Positions 10,960 to 21,107 are shown, numbered from the stretch's first letter. The stretch: 64,000 nucleotides of DNA from Galeruca laticollis (GCA_963921935.1 OY998180.1:61272551-61336550); one strand, 5' to 3'. Numbers and translations: made by a program. Notes: generated by a model from the sequence alone, not told the origin.

Positions 10960-11285
10960 CGATAACGAGGGTTATAGTTACAAATTATTATGTGGACACC
11001 GGTATCTTGGAAACTCACCACTATCATGTTCCTGATGACTCGCCAATCCAACTGGTTGCTCTCTATCCTGGGCATTGCTAGTTTCTCCACGTGGCATTCC
11101 ACCACATGATCTCGAAGGCTTTGTAGCGCTTCGCACACATTCCGGTAGGTGGATCTGGAAATTCGTTTCTAGTTACCAGGTAGAAGACGTACCGCGAATT
11201 GTGTTTGAGTCTCAGTGTCTTGCCAGGGGCTGGCATCTGACCTTCAAGTTTTTCTAATTGCCCAAACTTCTTCCGCAGGTCTTTC
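10960..11285 (-). pseudogene. macro (ADP-ribose-binding) domain-like region of a gypsy element
   Basis: On the minus strand, from about 11,285, one frame reads LRKKFGQLEKLEGQ and then RYVFYLVTRNEFPDPPT. After a frame change near 11,140 the next frame reads CEALQSLRDHVVECHVEKL (about 11,137-11,080) and then LAMPRIESNQLDWRVIRNMI, ending FQDTGVHIIICNY. This order resembles the macro domains of the OARD1/TARG1 type: the KKFG helix, the IYYLVT strand, the PT loop, the sL-x-MPRI strand, the LxW helix and a final beta strand. The glycine-rich loop normally after MPRI is replaced by ESNQ. Family members bind or hydrolyse ADP-ribose. The join to integrase near 11,285 looks like a deletion, so the domain's N-terminus is missing. 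I infer the domain is part of the retroelement because copy 2 is also beside its LTR. Confidence 0.6.
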
Positions 11286-11289
11286 ACCT

Positions 11290-11840
11290 GTGGACTCATT
11301 TTTGGCAGATCGATAAGCCAACACAAATCGGGAAAGATACTGGTCCCAATCTCTCTGGTAGCTGTTAACTACTTTGGACATGTATTTTTCAATACTCCTG
11401 TTCATTCTTTCGACCATTCCATCTGACTGTGGATGCAGCGCTGTTGTCTTCTTCATTCCCAGATTGTCACAAATTTATAAATATAAATTCTTTCACCAAT
11501 ACATCCGCGACAGTTGTGGCCTCTTGATTCAGGATCGCATAAATTTCCACCCACTTTGTGAAATAATTCATTACTACCAGGATGTATTTACCAGCATTTT
11601 CTTTTGTCGGAAGGGGTTTCTTCACTTCCAGATGACCTCCCGATGGACTGTCGTGTAACTTTCTCAGTACGTCAGCTACTCTCGTTCTCGGAATAACTAT
11701 CTGTCTTCTCATCTCGGAACAATCAACGTTTTCAAGGACTCTCTTCAACAGCCCTTCTTCCAGGACAAGGGAGCCCCACTGAGACCAATATGCTTCGAGT
11801 GTCGGTGAAAATCTTGAAACCGCTTACCAGGTAGGTCGCC
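11290..11840 (-). pseudogene. Ty3/gypsy integrase, internally deleted
   Basis: The minus strand shows the region before the zinc-binding domain (RQIVIPRTRVADVLRKLHD, then SPSGGHLEV, about 11,710-11,620). The catalytic core start follows (GKYILVVMNYFTKWVEIY, about 11,575-11,520). After a frame change comes ALHPQSDGMVERMNRSI (about 11,445-11,395), then QYLSRFVLAYRSAKNE. About fifty residues, with most of the zinc-finger linker, are missing between GGHLEV and the core. The block that should carry the second catalytic Asp (the H-S-D-Q-G type motif) is also missing, at the junction near 11,460. The enzyme would insert retroelement cDNA; this copy cannot. Next downstream is the macro-like region. 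Confidence 0.82.
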
Positions 11841-11874
11841 GATTTTCTTCCTTCCATTGCCGAATCTTCTTTAA

Positions 11875-12713
11875 GTGAGGATCATTCTCCTGATTTATTA
11901 TACGGATGAAACATGGGTCAACGAGGGGCACACGGTGAAAAAAGCATGTCAAGATGTAATTGTGAAAAATGCACGGCAAGCAGCTATTGAAGGCTCATCA
12001 ACCGGTTTAAAAATGCCATCCGGAGAAGGCAGTCGTTTGATAATTACACATATAAGAAGTGATAGCGGATTTGTGTTGAATGGTGAATTAACATTTAAGT
12101 AGAAGAAAACGAGAGACTACCATGAAGAGATGAACGCAGAGGTGTACGAGAGCTGGTTTGGACGCATTACTGTAAATTTGGAACCAGGATCTGTCGTCGA
12201 TATGGATAATGCTTCTAACCACAGCCGACACTGTGAAAAAACGTCCCAACAGGTATGGAAAAAGGTCATATTCAAGAATGATTACGGGATAAAGGCATCC
12301 CTTACGATGAAAGCAGTGTAAAGAATGAATTGCTTCAAATTGTGAAGATGCATGCCTATAAATATAATAAACTTGCTGTAGATGAATTAGTATTGAGCCA
12401 TGGAATTACTGTATTAAGGTTACCCCCGTATCATTGTAAGTTGAATCCAATTGAATTAATTTGGGCACAAGTTAAAGGAGATGTGGCACGGTAAAATCGA
12501 ACGTTTAAGTTAGCCGATGTGGAACGCCTACTTAAGAAATCATTGGAACGAGTACCAGCAGAAAACTGGAGCAAGTGTTTTGCTCCTGTTCAAAACGAAG
12601 AAAGGAAAATGGGAGATGTAGATAATATGGCTGATAAAGTTATCGATGATATTATTATCAATGTCGGTAATAGAGATATTAATGATGAAAAATCGGGAAA
12701 TGATAAAGGGTAA
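11875..12713 (+). pseudogene. IS630/Tc1-type DDE transposase, near-complete catalytic domain
   Basis: The first catalytic block reads IYYTDETWVNEGHT (about 11,900), followed by GLKMPSGEGSRLIITHI. An in-frame TAG interrupts at 12,100-12,102. The frame resumes with MNAEVYESWFG and VVDMDNASNHSR, which holds the second catalytic Asp. After a frame change near 12,280 comes IPYDESSVKNELLQIVK, then VLRLPPYHCKLNPIELIW with the third acidic residue, then another stop near 12,493. An acidic C-terminal tail closes the frame (to 12,713). All three catalytic positions are still readable. A related fragment is at 48,605-48,971. No terminal inverted repeats could be assigned; the left side abuts the gypsy fragment. 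Confidence 0.78.
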
Positions 12714-12831
12714 GTTCTAACATTGTTTTTCGGTGTTACGAGTTTTATTTTTGTACCTATGATTTCCGTTACTGAAATAAAAATCCTTTTGTTTTCTTTG
12801 TAGAAATTTCTTTATTTTATAAGTCTATTAT

Positions 12832-12837
<6 letters not shown>
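12714..12837 (+). other. 3' flank of the IS630-type remnant
   Basis: AT-rich sequence with an AATAAA-like word (gaaataaaaatcc, near 12,775) that may be the transposase polyadenylation signal. It ends at the (TA)n tract. Confidence 0.35.

Positions 12838-12887
<50 letters not shown>
12838..12887. repeat. (TA)n microsatellite at PLE 3' end
   Basis: About 50 bp of alternating TA immediately precede the PLE terminal word gtggggataacggggatttc at 12,888. Confidence 0.97.
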
Positions 12888-12890
<3 letters not shown>

Positions 12891-12977
12891 GGGATAACGG
12901 GGATTTCAGTCCTGGGATTCGGCCATTAATTATTTATTACTATGGTGATGTCATATAAAAAACATAAAAGATACTTT

Positions 12978-13024
12978 ACTACTACTACGCACGTTTCGGC
13001 ATAAAGCCATTTTCAAGTAGGTAC
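12978..13024 (-). ncRNA. hammerhead-ribozyme-like motif in PLE 3' region
   Basis: The minus-strand RNA can fold as stem I (CUAC with GUAG), core UUGAAAA, one extra U, stem II GGC-UUUAU-GCC, then GAAA. A two-base-pair stem III (CG-UG-CG) follows and a UA dinucleotide sits at the expected cleavage position. Core positions 3 and 8 are U and A instead of C and G, so their pairing is kept. PLEs are known to carry hammerhead motifs with a very short stem III. The extra U before stem II departs from the consensus, so activity is uncertain. Confidence 0.5.
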
Positions 13025-13386
13025 AAAGTTAGATAAAAACCTAAAAGAGATATCTTCAGGTAGTCAACAAATACAATATACAAATTAATGAGACTCAAAA
13101 TGATAACAGAAAAAACAAAACAAACTTACATGTAAAAAACCCAACGCTCAACATCTCAAGCTGTAGGAGTAAATGCAATAAAATACATTTGATAATAAAT
13201 TTTAAATCATTCAGCCAAAAACCATCGTATACACCTTTCGCTCGATAGAAAGTAGTATACTGTTTACTCGGTATCAATTAAAATACATTTAAGGTGGAAA
13301 TAAAAACAACAAAGCCGTATACAAGGTGACAGAATTGTATGTCTTCAAAATAATTTAAATATAGAGGATTATAAAATTCATTTTAT

Positions 13387-15772
13387 TTAGTTATTACTAT
13401 TAATGAGGTTGTAGTAGCAATTGGATAAGTTAGTTACATCATTTCTAAAATTAATACTATTTTTATTCTTCTGAATGTATATCATCTCATAAATTTCTCG
13501 TTTTTTAGTATTAGATTCGGATTGTAATATTTTAAAATTTTCAAAATTAAAGCTGTGGTTATTTTCTATGGCGTGTTTTGATAATGCGGTGGTATTAGTT
13601 TTGTTATTTTTAATGTCGTAAGAGTGTGAGTACAAACGCTTATGTATGTATTGTTTAGTTTGCCCTATATATTGTTTGTGACAGTCATTACATTCAACTT
13701 GATATACTACGTTTGATCTACATTTATTATCAATTTTTGGTTTCAATTTTGAAAAAAATTGTTTAGTTGTATTGTAAGTTTTGTGAACAATATTGATATT
13801 GTAAGGTTTGAACATTTTCTTAATGTTTTCTGATACCCCTTTTATGTATGGAAGGGGTATGTATTGACAACATTTATTAGTTTGTGAGCTGGTTATGTGT
13901 TGTTGGTTATAAAACATATGCACTCGTTTCTTAATGATAGGATCAATGAAGGCTTTTGGATAGTTATTCTTATAGAGAACTTCTTTAACTTTATTAATAT
14001 TTTCTGGTCTATATTGAGGGCTGGAAAGTTTTATAGCTCTATCTGCTAGGCCTGTAACAACACTAGGTTTGTAAGTAATTGGAGTATCAGAATTAAAATT
14101 TAAATATCGACCGGACCATATATCTTTCGTAAACCAACTAGTATTAATTTTTCCGGAAGTATCGTAGGAAATTGTAATATCGAGAAAATTTATGCAATTG
14201 TCTACTTCTTTCTCAAATGTGAACTGAATTCTAGGATGAAATGTATTAAAAGCATTTAAAGAGTATTCTAATTTATCTTTGGAAATACAGAGAATACAGT
14301 CATTCACATATCGTTTGTAAAAATGTGGAGTGAAATCAAGTCCTGAAATGACTGAGGTTTCAAGCTCTTCCATGACGAGACCAGCAATGGTGGCAGAAAT
14401 TGGAGAACCCATAGCTGTGCCGAAAATTTGAGAGAAGAAATCATTGTTGTATCTAAAAAATGTAGAGCTCAAACAAAATTGAGCTCCATCTAAAAAATTT
14501 TTAATGACAAACTTGTGTGATTTTAATGTTGTTCCAATAATTTTTTATACATTCTAATGCAAAATCGACTGGTATATTTGTATATAGAGAATTGACATCA
14601 AAAGAAACAAGAATATGATCCTTTGGAATATTTTGCTTGCTAATAAAATCATGAAAGTGCCATGAATCTCTTATATAATACTGGTTTCTTCCAATAATAT
14701 TAGAAATAATGCCAGATAAGAATTTTGATAAATTATAAGTAGGAGCACCAATATTGCTGATAATTGGTCGAAGTGGTATTCCAGGTTTATGGAGTTTTGG
14801 TAAACCGTAAATGTAAGGAGAAGTTCCATTATTACATATGAGCTCCAATTTTTCTTTCAACGAAACCGCTTTTGCATTAAACCACTTTTTGATTAAAATA
14901 TTTAGTTTATCTTGAATTTTGTTTGTGGGATCTGATGCTTCTTTTTTATATGTACTATTGTCATTAAGCAATGATGTAATTTTTTTATTATATTCTGTCT
15001 CTAACATGATAACAGTCTTGTTACATTTATCTGCATTCAAAATAAGAATTTCAGAATTTCTTTTAATAATTTGTTTTGTTTCTTTTATGTAATGATTATA
15101 TATATTTTTTGTAACCTTGCGTGTATGTGCAAGTTTTTGTTGTTGGCTAGTTAGAATATTACAAACTTTATTTCTTATCTCCACCCTATTAATGTCGTTA
15201 ATATTAATGAGACTACTTTCAATTGCAGCAATATACTCATTTATAGGTATATTGAACGTTGGAAAAGGAAATCTAGAACCTAAACATAAAATGTATCTGA
15301 CAGAGTCTGGTATAAGAACATTGGTAAGATTGCAAATCCAATTATTGTTCGATTTATGTTGTTCATCTTTTAAATAGTTTTGTTTATTTAACAAATTTTG
15401 AATTTTCTTTCTATGATTAGTTTTTATTTCATTAAAGATTTTTTCAAATATTATATTTTCTTTGTTAAAATATTCTTCTGCATTGTTATTTCCAGACATA
15501 CTTTGTATCACATTTTTTGCGTTATTAAATTCTTTAGAAAGTATTGAAATTTGATGATAAGAGTCGCTAATGCAAAGATTAATTAGTTGTAAATAAAAAT
15601 TTGTTAATAAATTTGCAAACTTACTTTTTATGTTATCATTCCTAAAAATATGTTGTTTGTTTTTAATTCTAATGAAATTGGGGGTTAAGCCCAAATTTTT
15701 GCATCGGAGTAAGAATATTTTCCTTTTAGTACAGGTGTTGAGATGTGTCAATAAACGTAAAAATGTTGTCAT
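13387..15772 (-). pseudogene. PLE reverse transcriptase with GIY-YIG endonuclease, one frameshift
   Basis: The frame starts MTTFLRLLTHLNTCTKR at 15,772 and runs to 14,501, then continues in another frame from about 14,530 to 13,387; the two overlap across a single frame change. Together they give about 790 residues, the usual PLE size. Reverse transcriptase motifs are clear: YIYGLPKLHKPGIPLRPI, VSFDVNSLYTNIP, then GTAMGSPISATIA. The catalytic Y-x-D-D motif reads YVND, one base from YVDD, which removes a metal-binding Asp. The C-terminus carries a GIY-YIG endonuclease (VVYQVECNDCHKQYIGQT) with the Cys pair typical of PLEs. The product would nick DNA and prime reverse transcription. Apart from these two lesions the copy looks young. 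Confidence 0.9.
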
Positions 15773-15991
15773 TTGAACTATTAAAATTGAGGTGTGTTAT
15801 TATTCTTTATTATTAAAATTGACAAGAAATGTGACTAAAAATAATGTAACAAAGCTTATGTTGTGACACATTGTTGTTGTCACATTTCTTGTCAATTTTA
15901 ATAATAAAGAATAATAACACACCTCAATTTTAATAGTTCAAATGACAACATTTTTACGTTTATTGACACATCTCAGCACCTGTACTAAAAG
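15723..15991. repeat. inverted repeat at PLE 5' end, 113-bp arms
   Basis: Arms at 15,723-15,835 and 15,879-15,991 are reverse complements with one mismatch seen (ggtgttgag against ggtgctgag), separated by 43 bp. The right arm repeats the first codons of the PLE frame in the opposite direction. This is a head-to-head 5' end, likely made during PLE insertion. Confidence 0.92.
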
Positions 15992-15995
15992 TTGT

Positions 15996-16000
<5 letters not shown>

Positions 16001-16067
<67 letters not shown>
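16001..16067. repeat. (TA)n microsatellite at PLE 5' side
   Basis: Sixty-seven bases of alternating TA lie ten bases after the inverted PLE end. Confidence 0.97.
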
Positions 16068-16070
<3 letters not shown>

Positions 16071-16389
16071 GAATTGAGAGTTTTCCGTTTATTTTTGTTA
16101 TGGAATTTTGTTTATTCTGGAGAATCACCCACAAAAAAATGATAACGCGCCATAAGCAATACTTCATGAGTGGTGTGGAAACATGCTTGTAATTACAACG
16201 CTACCCTCATCAAAAAATAAGTCAGGAAAATGTAACAATGCTATTTTTGCCCTTCAAATAAAGAAGTCCACGCCACTTGGCAAGACCTATATCGGTACAG
16301 GCGGAGATCATTGCACATTGCAAACATTTTGGTTTTATTATAGACAAGTTAGGAAAAACTCTGTATGTTTAAAACATTAGAAAGACTAG

Positions 16390-17825
16390 GAAGCTTATGA
16401 CGAATTTAGGCACCTCAGGGTGAAAATCATGCCTGATTCTCGAAAGGCTTATAGAGAGTTCAGTGAGTCAGTTGAAACGGAGATCAAGGATAACACGAGA
16501 GCATTTTGGCCGTTTATAAATAGTAAAAGAAGCTCCTCCACTGTTCTGGACAGGATGTCGTATAATCTACAACTTTTTCATGGTCCAATGGAAATCGTTA
16601 ATGCTTTTGTGGATCTAATTGCAAGGTCCTATACCAATGGCACATCCCAGGTGGACTGCGTGGATGTCGTTAACACTCAAATCTTAATATTACAGCTTTT
16701 GAGCAAGTTGAAGTTGTGACAGTATTAAAACAAATCAAGTCTAAGATGACAAATGGACACTAAAAGACTATGCAAATGTATTAAGTCATCCGTTCACATT
16801 ATTGGTTAATAAATCTGTTAAAACTTGTTCAGTATCTGACCTCTAGAAACTGTCTAAAGTGCGTCCAGTTTACAAGAAAGGTGATAAAAATGATGTTTGT
16901 AAATTCGGAACCATATCAATAATACTTAGCTAAAGATTTTGAAATTTTACTTCAAACAGAATATATACGCAGGTAGCAGCTGTCAATACATCTCAGTAGC
17001 ATGGTTTCTTGCGGAAGGCTTTGAGCATAGCATATTGTTGAATAAGCTCTTTTCCATAAATAGGCTTTCAGAATCTCTTTTAAAACCATTAAATTCATAC
17101 CTATCTGCTAGTCATTAGTATGTATTGTTAAAGGGTTACAAGTTGGTAGAGTACACATCGGGTGTTTCTCGGGGGAGTAATTTAGGTCCCCTTCCTTCCA
17201 ATGTTTTTAATAACTACGTTATTGAGATTATTGATATAAACTAGCGAAATTAATGAAATTAAGGACTACCAGAAATCGTCTAGGGAACTGGTGCTTGGAA
17301 AATAAATGTACTCTAAATGCGAATAAATGCAGTGAAATGACATACACTCTGAAGAGTAATTATTGTAGTTATGACTACTATATAAATGATATTGTGCTTG
17401 AACGTCTTTCAGTTATCGTAGGCTTAGTGGTGACATTTGATCCAAACCACTCATTTGCGTTTCATGTTGAGACAGTACAGTCTTCAGCTAATAAAATGTA
17501 CGGATTTTTAGCGAGATTCGAAATATTTTGTTAAATACTATACATTAAAAATCCTTTATTATGCTTATAAAGTGGAAACTCGAGTATTCATCTCCTATTT
17601 TGTGTGCTTTCTATCAGGTTTACGAAGATAAGCTTGAATCAGTACAAAAACTTTTTTCATCTGAGCAGACAATCTCTATCCTCCTATAATAGGATAGATC
17701 ATTTAGTATTAGATACACCAATAAGTGGAATATCTAATACGGAATTATTGCAGAGAGATGGGTATAATAGTTTAAGTTCGCGTCGTGATTTTTATTTAGG
17801 CTGGTTCATAGTAAATTATACTTGA
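16390..17825 (+). pseudogene. jockey-like LINE remnant (linker, RT and C-terminal parts)
   Basis: The region between endonuclease and RT is visible as AYREFSESVETEIKDNTRAF followed by WPFINSKR (16,448-16,530), a block common in jockey/CR1-type LINEs. RT core motifs between 16,740 and 17,240 are largely destroyed, though VRPVYKKGD-like spacing can be read near 16,865. The post-RT region is better: RNRLGNWCLENKCTLNANKC (17,269-17,328), then YINDIVLERLS and NHSFAFHVE. The last block is ELLQRDGYNSLSSRRDFYL (about 17,740-17,800). Many stops and frame changes make it a pseudogene. It has no visible 5' UTR or poly-A tail and directly follows the PLE's (TA)n tract and a short non-coding stretch. Confidence 0.7.
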
Positions 17826-17995
17826 ATGTAACATATTACCTCTTTACGCCTCGTACAAATGTTAAAAAATGTTCACCACTTTTCAATATATGTTCTAAGT
17901 TAGAACAAGTATATTGCCAGCTTGATATTTTCATTTGCAGTCTAGCCGAAATCAAATCTTTTGTCTTAGCTAATTAAATAAAGAAATTAAAATAG

Positions 17996-18204
17996 GTGTT
18001 TTTAAATGAAACTCAAGGTCTCTAGTTAATTCCACAATATAATACAACTTATTGAAAATTCTAAAAAATTGACAATTGTTTCGATAAATCAATATCTGAC
18101 GATAATATTGATTTATCGAAACAATTGTCAATTTTTTAGAATTTTCAATAAGTTGTATTATATTGTGGAATTAACTAGAGACCTTGAGTTTCATTTAAAA
18201 ACAC
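17996..18204. repeat. perfect inverted repeat, 100-bp arms, 9-bp loop
   Basis: Arms at 17,996-18,095 and 18,105-18,204 are exact reverse complements over their full length, with the loop ctgacgata. Outer ends read gtgtttttaaatg and catttaaaaacac. A single arm with one mismatch seen recurs at 35,751-35,849 inside MITE copy 2. This is a foldback MITE. Its perfection suggests recent origin or repair by template switching. A transcript would form a long perfect hairpin and could feed siRNA production. Confidence 0.95.
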
Positions 18205-19065
18205 TAATATGAGCATATTCCACGAAGTAAGGGTCGAGACAGTCAATTTCATTAAATTAAAATAAACTAATTGTATATCTGTAATTGTGTTCCTGTTCTG
18301 TAATTGGGTTAGAAAACCTGTAGAACAGTGTAAAATAAAATAAATTACTAAAGTTGTTCTGTGTTCATTTACTACGGACCACCCCGTAGAGAGTGAATTT
18401 AATGCATGAAAACCTTCGTCTCAACACGTATTACCTGCTATTATGCCTTTTGTGACAATAATCGATAAAAAAACATCAACCTTCTCCAAGATACATTATA
18501 TGAGCTAATAATTTGAAGGAACGTAGTAAACATGGCTTTTAATATTACATTAAACCAGACGTTACCGACACATTAGTCACTTCCATGTAATATCGCATAG
18601 AATGCTGAACTTTGATCGTCGAAGCGTAGTTCCGATTCGCTTGACGTTTTAATAGAAGCAGACGGTTCGGCCTGGAATTTTTTATTGCCAAGTAAGTACG
18701 AAATGCTATGAGAGAGAGTAATAACTATAAATCATTAATATTACCAAGAACAATGCGATAATGAGTGCTATTTTGAGACAATTAATACGGTATTGCATAT
18801 ATATGCGGCAATTCTCATGCCACACACCAAGTGCAATTTGTTGAAAACACAAAATGATAAAGGAAGTTTTACAAAGGTTATTTGTTTTTCAAGGCTACGA
18901 CTTGAAATAAAGTATATACGCAAAGAAGAAAGGAACAATAGTATCTATAATGAAGAATGTTTTAAAAATGGATGCCTGTATCTTCATCTTTATTGTTTCT
19001 TTATGTTTTACCTTCCATTCTGTGGAGATGTCCAAACCGAATTTGTTGTCTTTTTTCAATATATA
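18205..19065. other. no gene; 27-bp word shared with 61.9 kb
   Basis: No supportable frame is present. Positions 18,217-18,243 (attccacgaagtaaggg then tcgagacagt) recur exactly at 61,914-61,940. A later aataaaataaatt word near 18,335 and a ccaccccgtagag stretch near 18,380 could be part of a decayed LTR, but this is weak. Confidence 0.4.
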
Positions 19066-19069
19066 CTAG

Positions 19070-19450
19070 TATGGGTTTGATTTCTTTCTAAGGTTCTGCC
19101 ACACAATCATGCCGCTTGTATTTGACTCTATCGCTTATTGTTTAATACCCAGGGTTCGCCTCCATGCTAGTACGTCTGTAGATTTAAAAACCTTCATTTT
19201 ATCCTTCTTGAGATTAATTTGTTATATGAATTTCTTTTGCTTATCGCATAGTAGAGCTGGATAATGTTTTCTATTCTAAAATTAATTTCTATATCTTGTG
19301 TTTTCTTGTCGCTTAATGTAACTCCCAAATATTTCTGCTAGATCGGTTCTAATATTGTCAATTAAGTTCAGTCACGTATCTTTCTATCATAGCTTGTGTT
19401 TCATTTTAGTTCATTTTAATTCCATTTTCCTTAAGTATCATTCCAGATGT
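19070..19450 (-). pseudogene. LINE reverse transcriptase C-terminal remnant (RTE-like)
   Basis: The minus strand reads KYLGVTLSDKKTQDIEINFR (about 19,335-19,275). RIENIIQLYYAISKR continues the same frame, and after frame changes come MKVFKST and GGEPWVLNNKR (about 19,160-19,130). This order (YLGV, then INxRI, then the G-x-E-x-W-V-L block) is that of the region following RT in RTE-like LINEs, as in the better copy at 22.9-25.9 kb. It is heavily decayed. Confidence 0.5.
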
Positions 19451-20122
19451 TTATGTTGATTAGCAAACATTTCTTATTTTTTGATATTATGACTATACTA
19501 ATACTCCTTCCGATATTTGTACTCTCCTTGTCAAGCCTCAGCAACCAAACACAAACCAGGCACCAGTCAAAAGTCAGAGAAGTTGAACTTCCACCTAATA
19601 GTCACAAAACGTAGAGTGGGGGTTAAAATAGTTGTTTTTTCAAATAATTTACGAAAGAAATTTCACTAGATTTTAAAAAAGAGGCACTTACTGTTTTATT
19701 CGAAGGTGTTGTATTCAAATTTAATTTCATCCAAGTAATCTGCAACAAATAAAATAATATTAGCTAAATACCTATCTAAAAATGTACAAGTAAATATTTT
19801 TCAAACCAAACTTGTAGCGGAATTATGTAAAAATATTAAAAAATGAAAATTTGATCTCATCGCTTATTGCAAAGATAAAATGTTAATACCAATATTGAAT
19901 ATTTAATATTCTCTTTATTTTTCTGATGTTGATGTTTGCGAAAATAAACATTTTTAGCTAAATAAATGTTTCTAGGTTTTTTAACAGTAGGTAATTGAAC
20001 AATAAAAACAATATTGGGAATCGTTTGATGCACAAATACAAAATTTTGAAGTATAAAATTTGTCATAAATGTATGAATCTAATTAAAAGTTGGTAATAAC
20101 ACAAACTTCAAACAGATGTGTA
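19451..20122. other. no gene recognised
   Basis: AT-rich. A 69-codon minus-strand open frame at 19,857-20,066 has no recognisable motif. Confidence 0.4.
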
Positions 20123-20124
20123 TA

Positions 20125-21104
20125 CAGTGCTATTCAAAAGTCCCCTCCCCCCCTCGTATCTTTTGAACGGCTACACTTACATTAATAAAATTTGGAGGGT
20201 GAAAATAAAGTGTTGTAAACTTCTCTACGAATGGTAACAGGTGACGTAATAGTAATAGATGACGTCACAGTGCCACTCTGGCCAATAATTTTAAATAGGA
20301 CCTTATAGCTAGTGATATCTCGTTTGAAAGGCATTGACATTGGCTACATAGCCATATTAATTTTGTTTGGGTTTAAATTAATTTTGACGGATAAATTAAA
20401 TAAATACCAAAATTATTGAAATTATTTTTTTAAATTTAATTAATCCAATATCAACAATGGATTCTTATAGCAAGTGTTCGAAATGTGCTCCGTCTACTTC
20501 CTGACAGTAATACATCGGCCGGCGAGGTCCTATAGAATGGCCACCTCGGTCACCAGATCTGACACCATAAGATTTTTTTCTATGGGGGTACTTGAAATCC
20601 AAGGTTTGTACTACGGCACCAGATAGCATTGGCGTTTTGAAAGAAAGAATTACTGAAGAATGCAATGCTATTTCAGCTGACACATTCGAACGAGTACGAC
20701 AACAGTTTACTAATAGGATGTATTACTGCCAGGAAGTAGACGGAGCACATTTCGAACACTTGCTATAAGAATCCATTGTTGATATTTGATTAATTAAATT
20801 TAAAAAAAAAATTTCAATAATTTTGGTACTTATTTAATTTATCCGTCAAAATTAATTTAAACCCAACCAAAATTATTATGGCTATGTAGCCAATGTCAAT
20901 GCCTTTCAAACGAGATATCACTTGCCATACGGTCCTATTTAAAATTATTGGCCAGAGTGGCACTGTGAAATCATCTATTACTATTACGTCACCTGTTACC
21001 ATTCGTAGAGAAGTTTACAACACTTTATTTTCACCCTCCAAATTTTATTAATATAAGTGTAGCCGTTCAAAAGATACGAGGGGGGAGGGGACTTTTGAAT
21101 AGCA

Positions 21105-21107
<3 letters not shown>
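20125..21107 (+). mobile_element. palindromic mariner-like element
   Basis: The element is bounded by TA on both sides (20,123-20,124 and 21,108-21,109). Ends are cagtgctattcaaaagtccc and its complement. The arms are very long: 20,125-20,516 and 20,717-21,107 are inverted copies, both corresponding to the 3' half of a mariner-type element. The loop carries the rest of a transposase C-terminus. It probably arose by inverted duplication with loss of the 5' half. Related end sequence lies at 28,735-28,950 and 5' coding sequence at 27,395-27,650. Confidence 0.85.
20517..20768 (+). pseudogene. mariner-like transposase, C-terminal part
   Basis: The frame reads GRRGPIEWPPRSPDLTP, an in-frame TAA, then DFFLWGYLKSKV, and ends ISADTFERVRQQF and HFEHLL followed by TAA at about 20,768. 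PDLTPxDFFLWGYLK is a signature of mariner/IS630-Tc1-type transposases, and its Asp is the third catalytic residue. Because the arms are inverted, the last codons (from MYYCQ to the stop) are also encoded on the minus strand of the left arm. No start or DNA-binding domain is present. Confidence 0.82.

Larger units (their letters stand above)
10540..11874 (-). mobile_element. Ty3/gypsy retrotransposon, 3' fragment (copy 1)
   Basis: Reading right to left, the order is a short piece upstream of integrase, broken integrase, a macro-domain-like region, then LTR sequence. Copy 2 of the same family lies at 60,950-61,625. The two align at roughly nine bases in ten through the macro region by eye, and share LTR words such as tagtcgctt and gattgcggc. 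Gag, protease, reverse transcriptase and RNase H are absent here. The right edge abuts an unrelated plus-strand transposase at about 11,875. Confidence 0.75.
12888..15991 (-). mobile_element. Penelope-like element (PLE), nearly full length
   Basis: A minus-strand reverse transcriptase-GIY-YIG polyprotein (13,387-15,772) is followed by a 3' region ending in the complement of gtggggataacggggatttc. That terminal word recurs at 21,143 and, inverted, at 21,545. At the 5' side the first 113 bp are repeated in inverted orientation (15,723-15,835 against 15,879-15,991), an arrangement known for Penelope pseudo-LTR structures. (TA)n tracts flank both ends (12,838-12,887 and 16,001-16,067). A hammerhead-like motif lies in the 3' region at about 13,000. 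Confidence 0.88.

Noticed and set aside
12838..12887. TA tract as a replication origin or promoter
   Set aside because: Same simple tract occurs at most PLE ends; nothing else supports an origin or promoter.
15942..16142. Plus-strand frame beginning like the PLE protein
   Set aside because: It is the inverted 5' PLE arm running into a (TA)n tract, not a separate gene.
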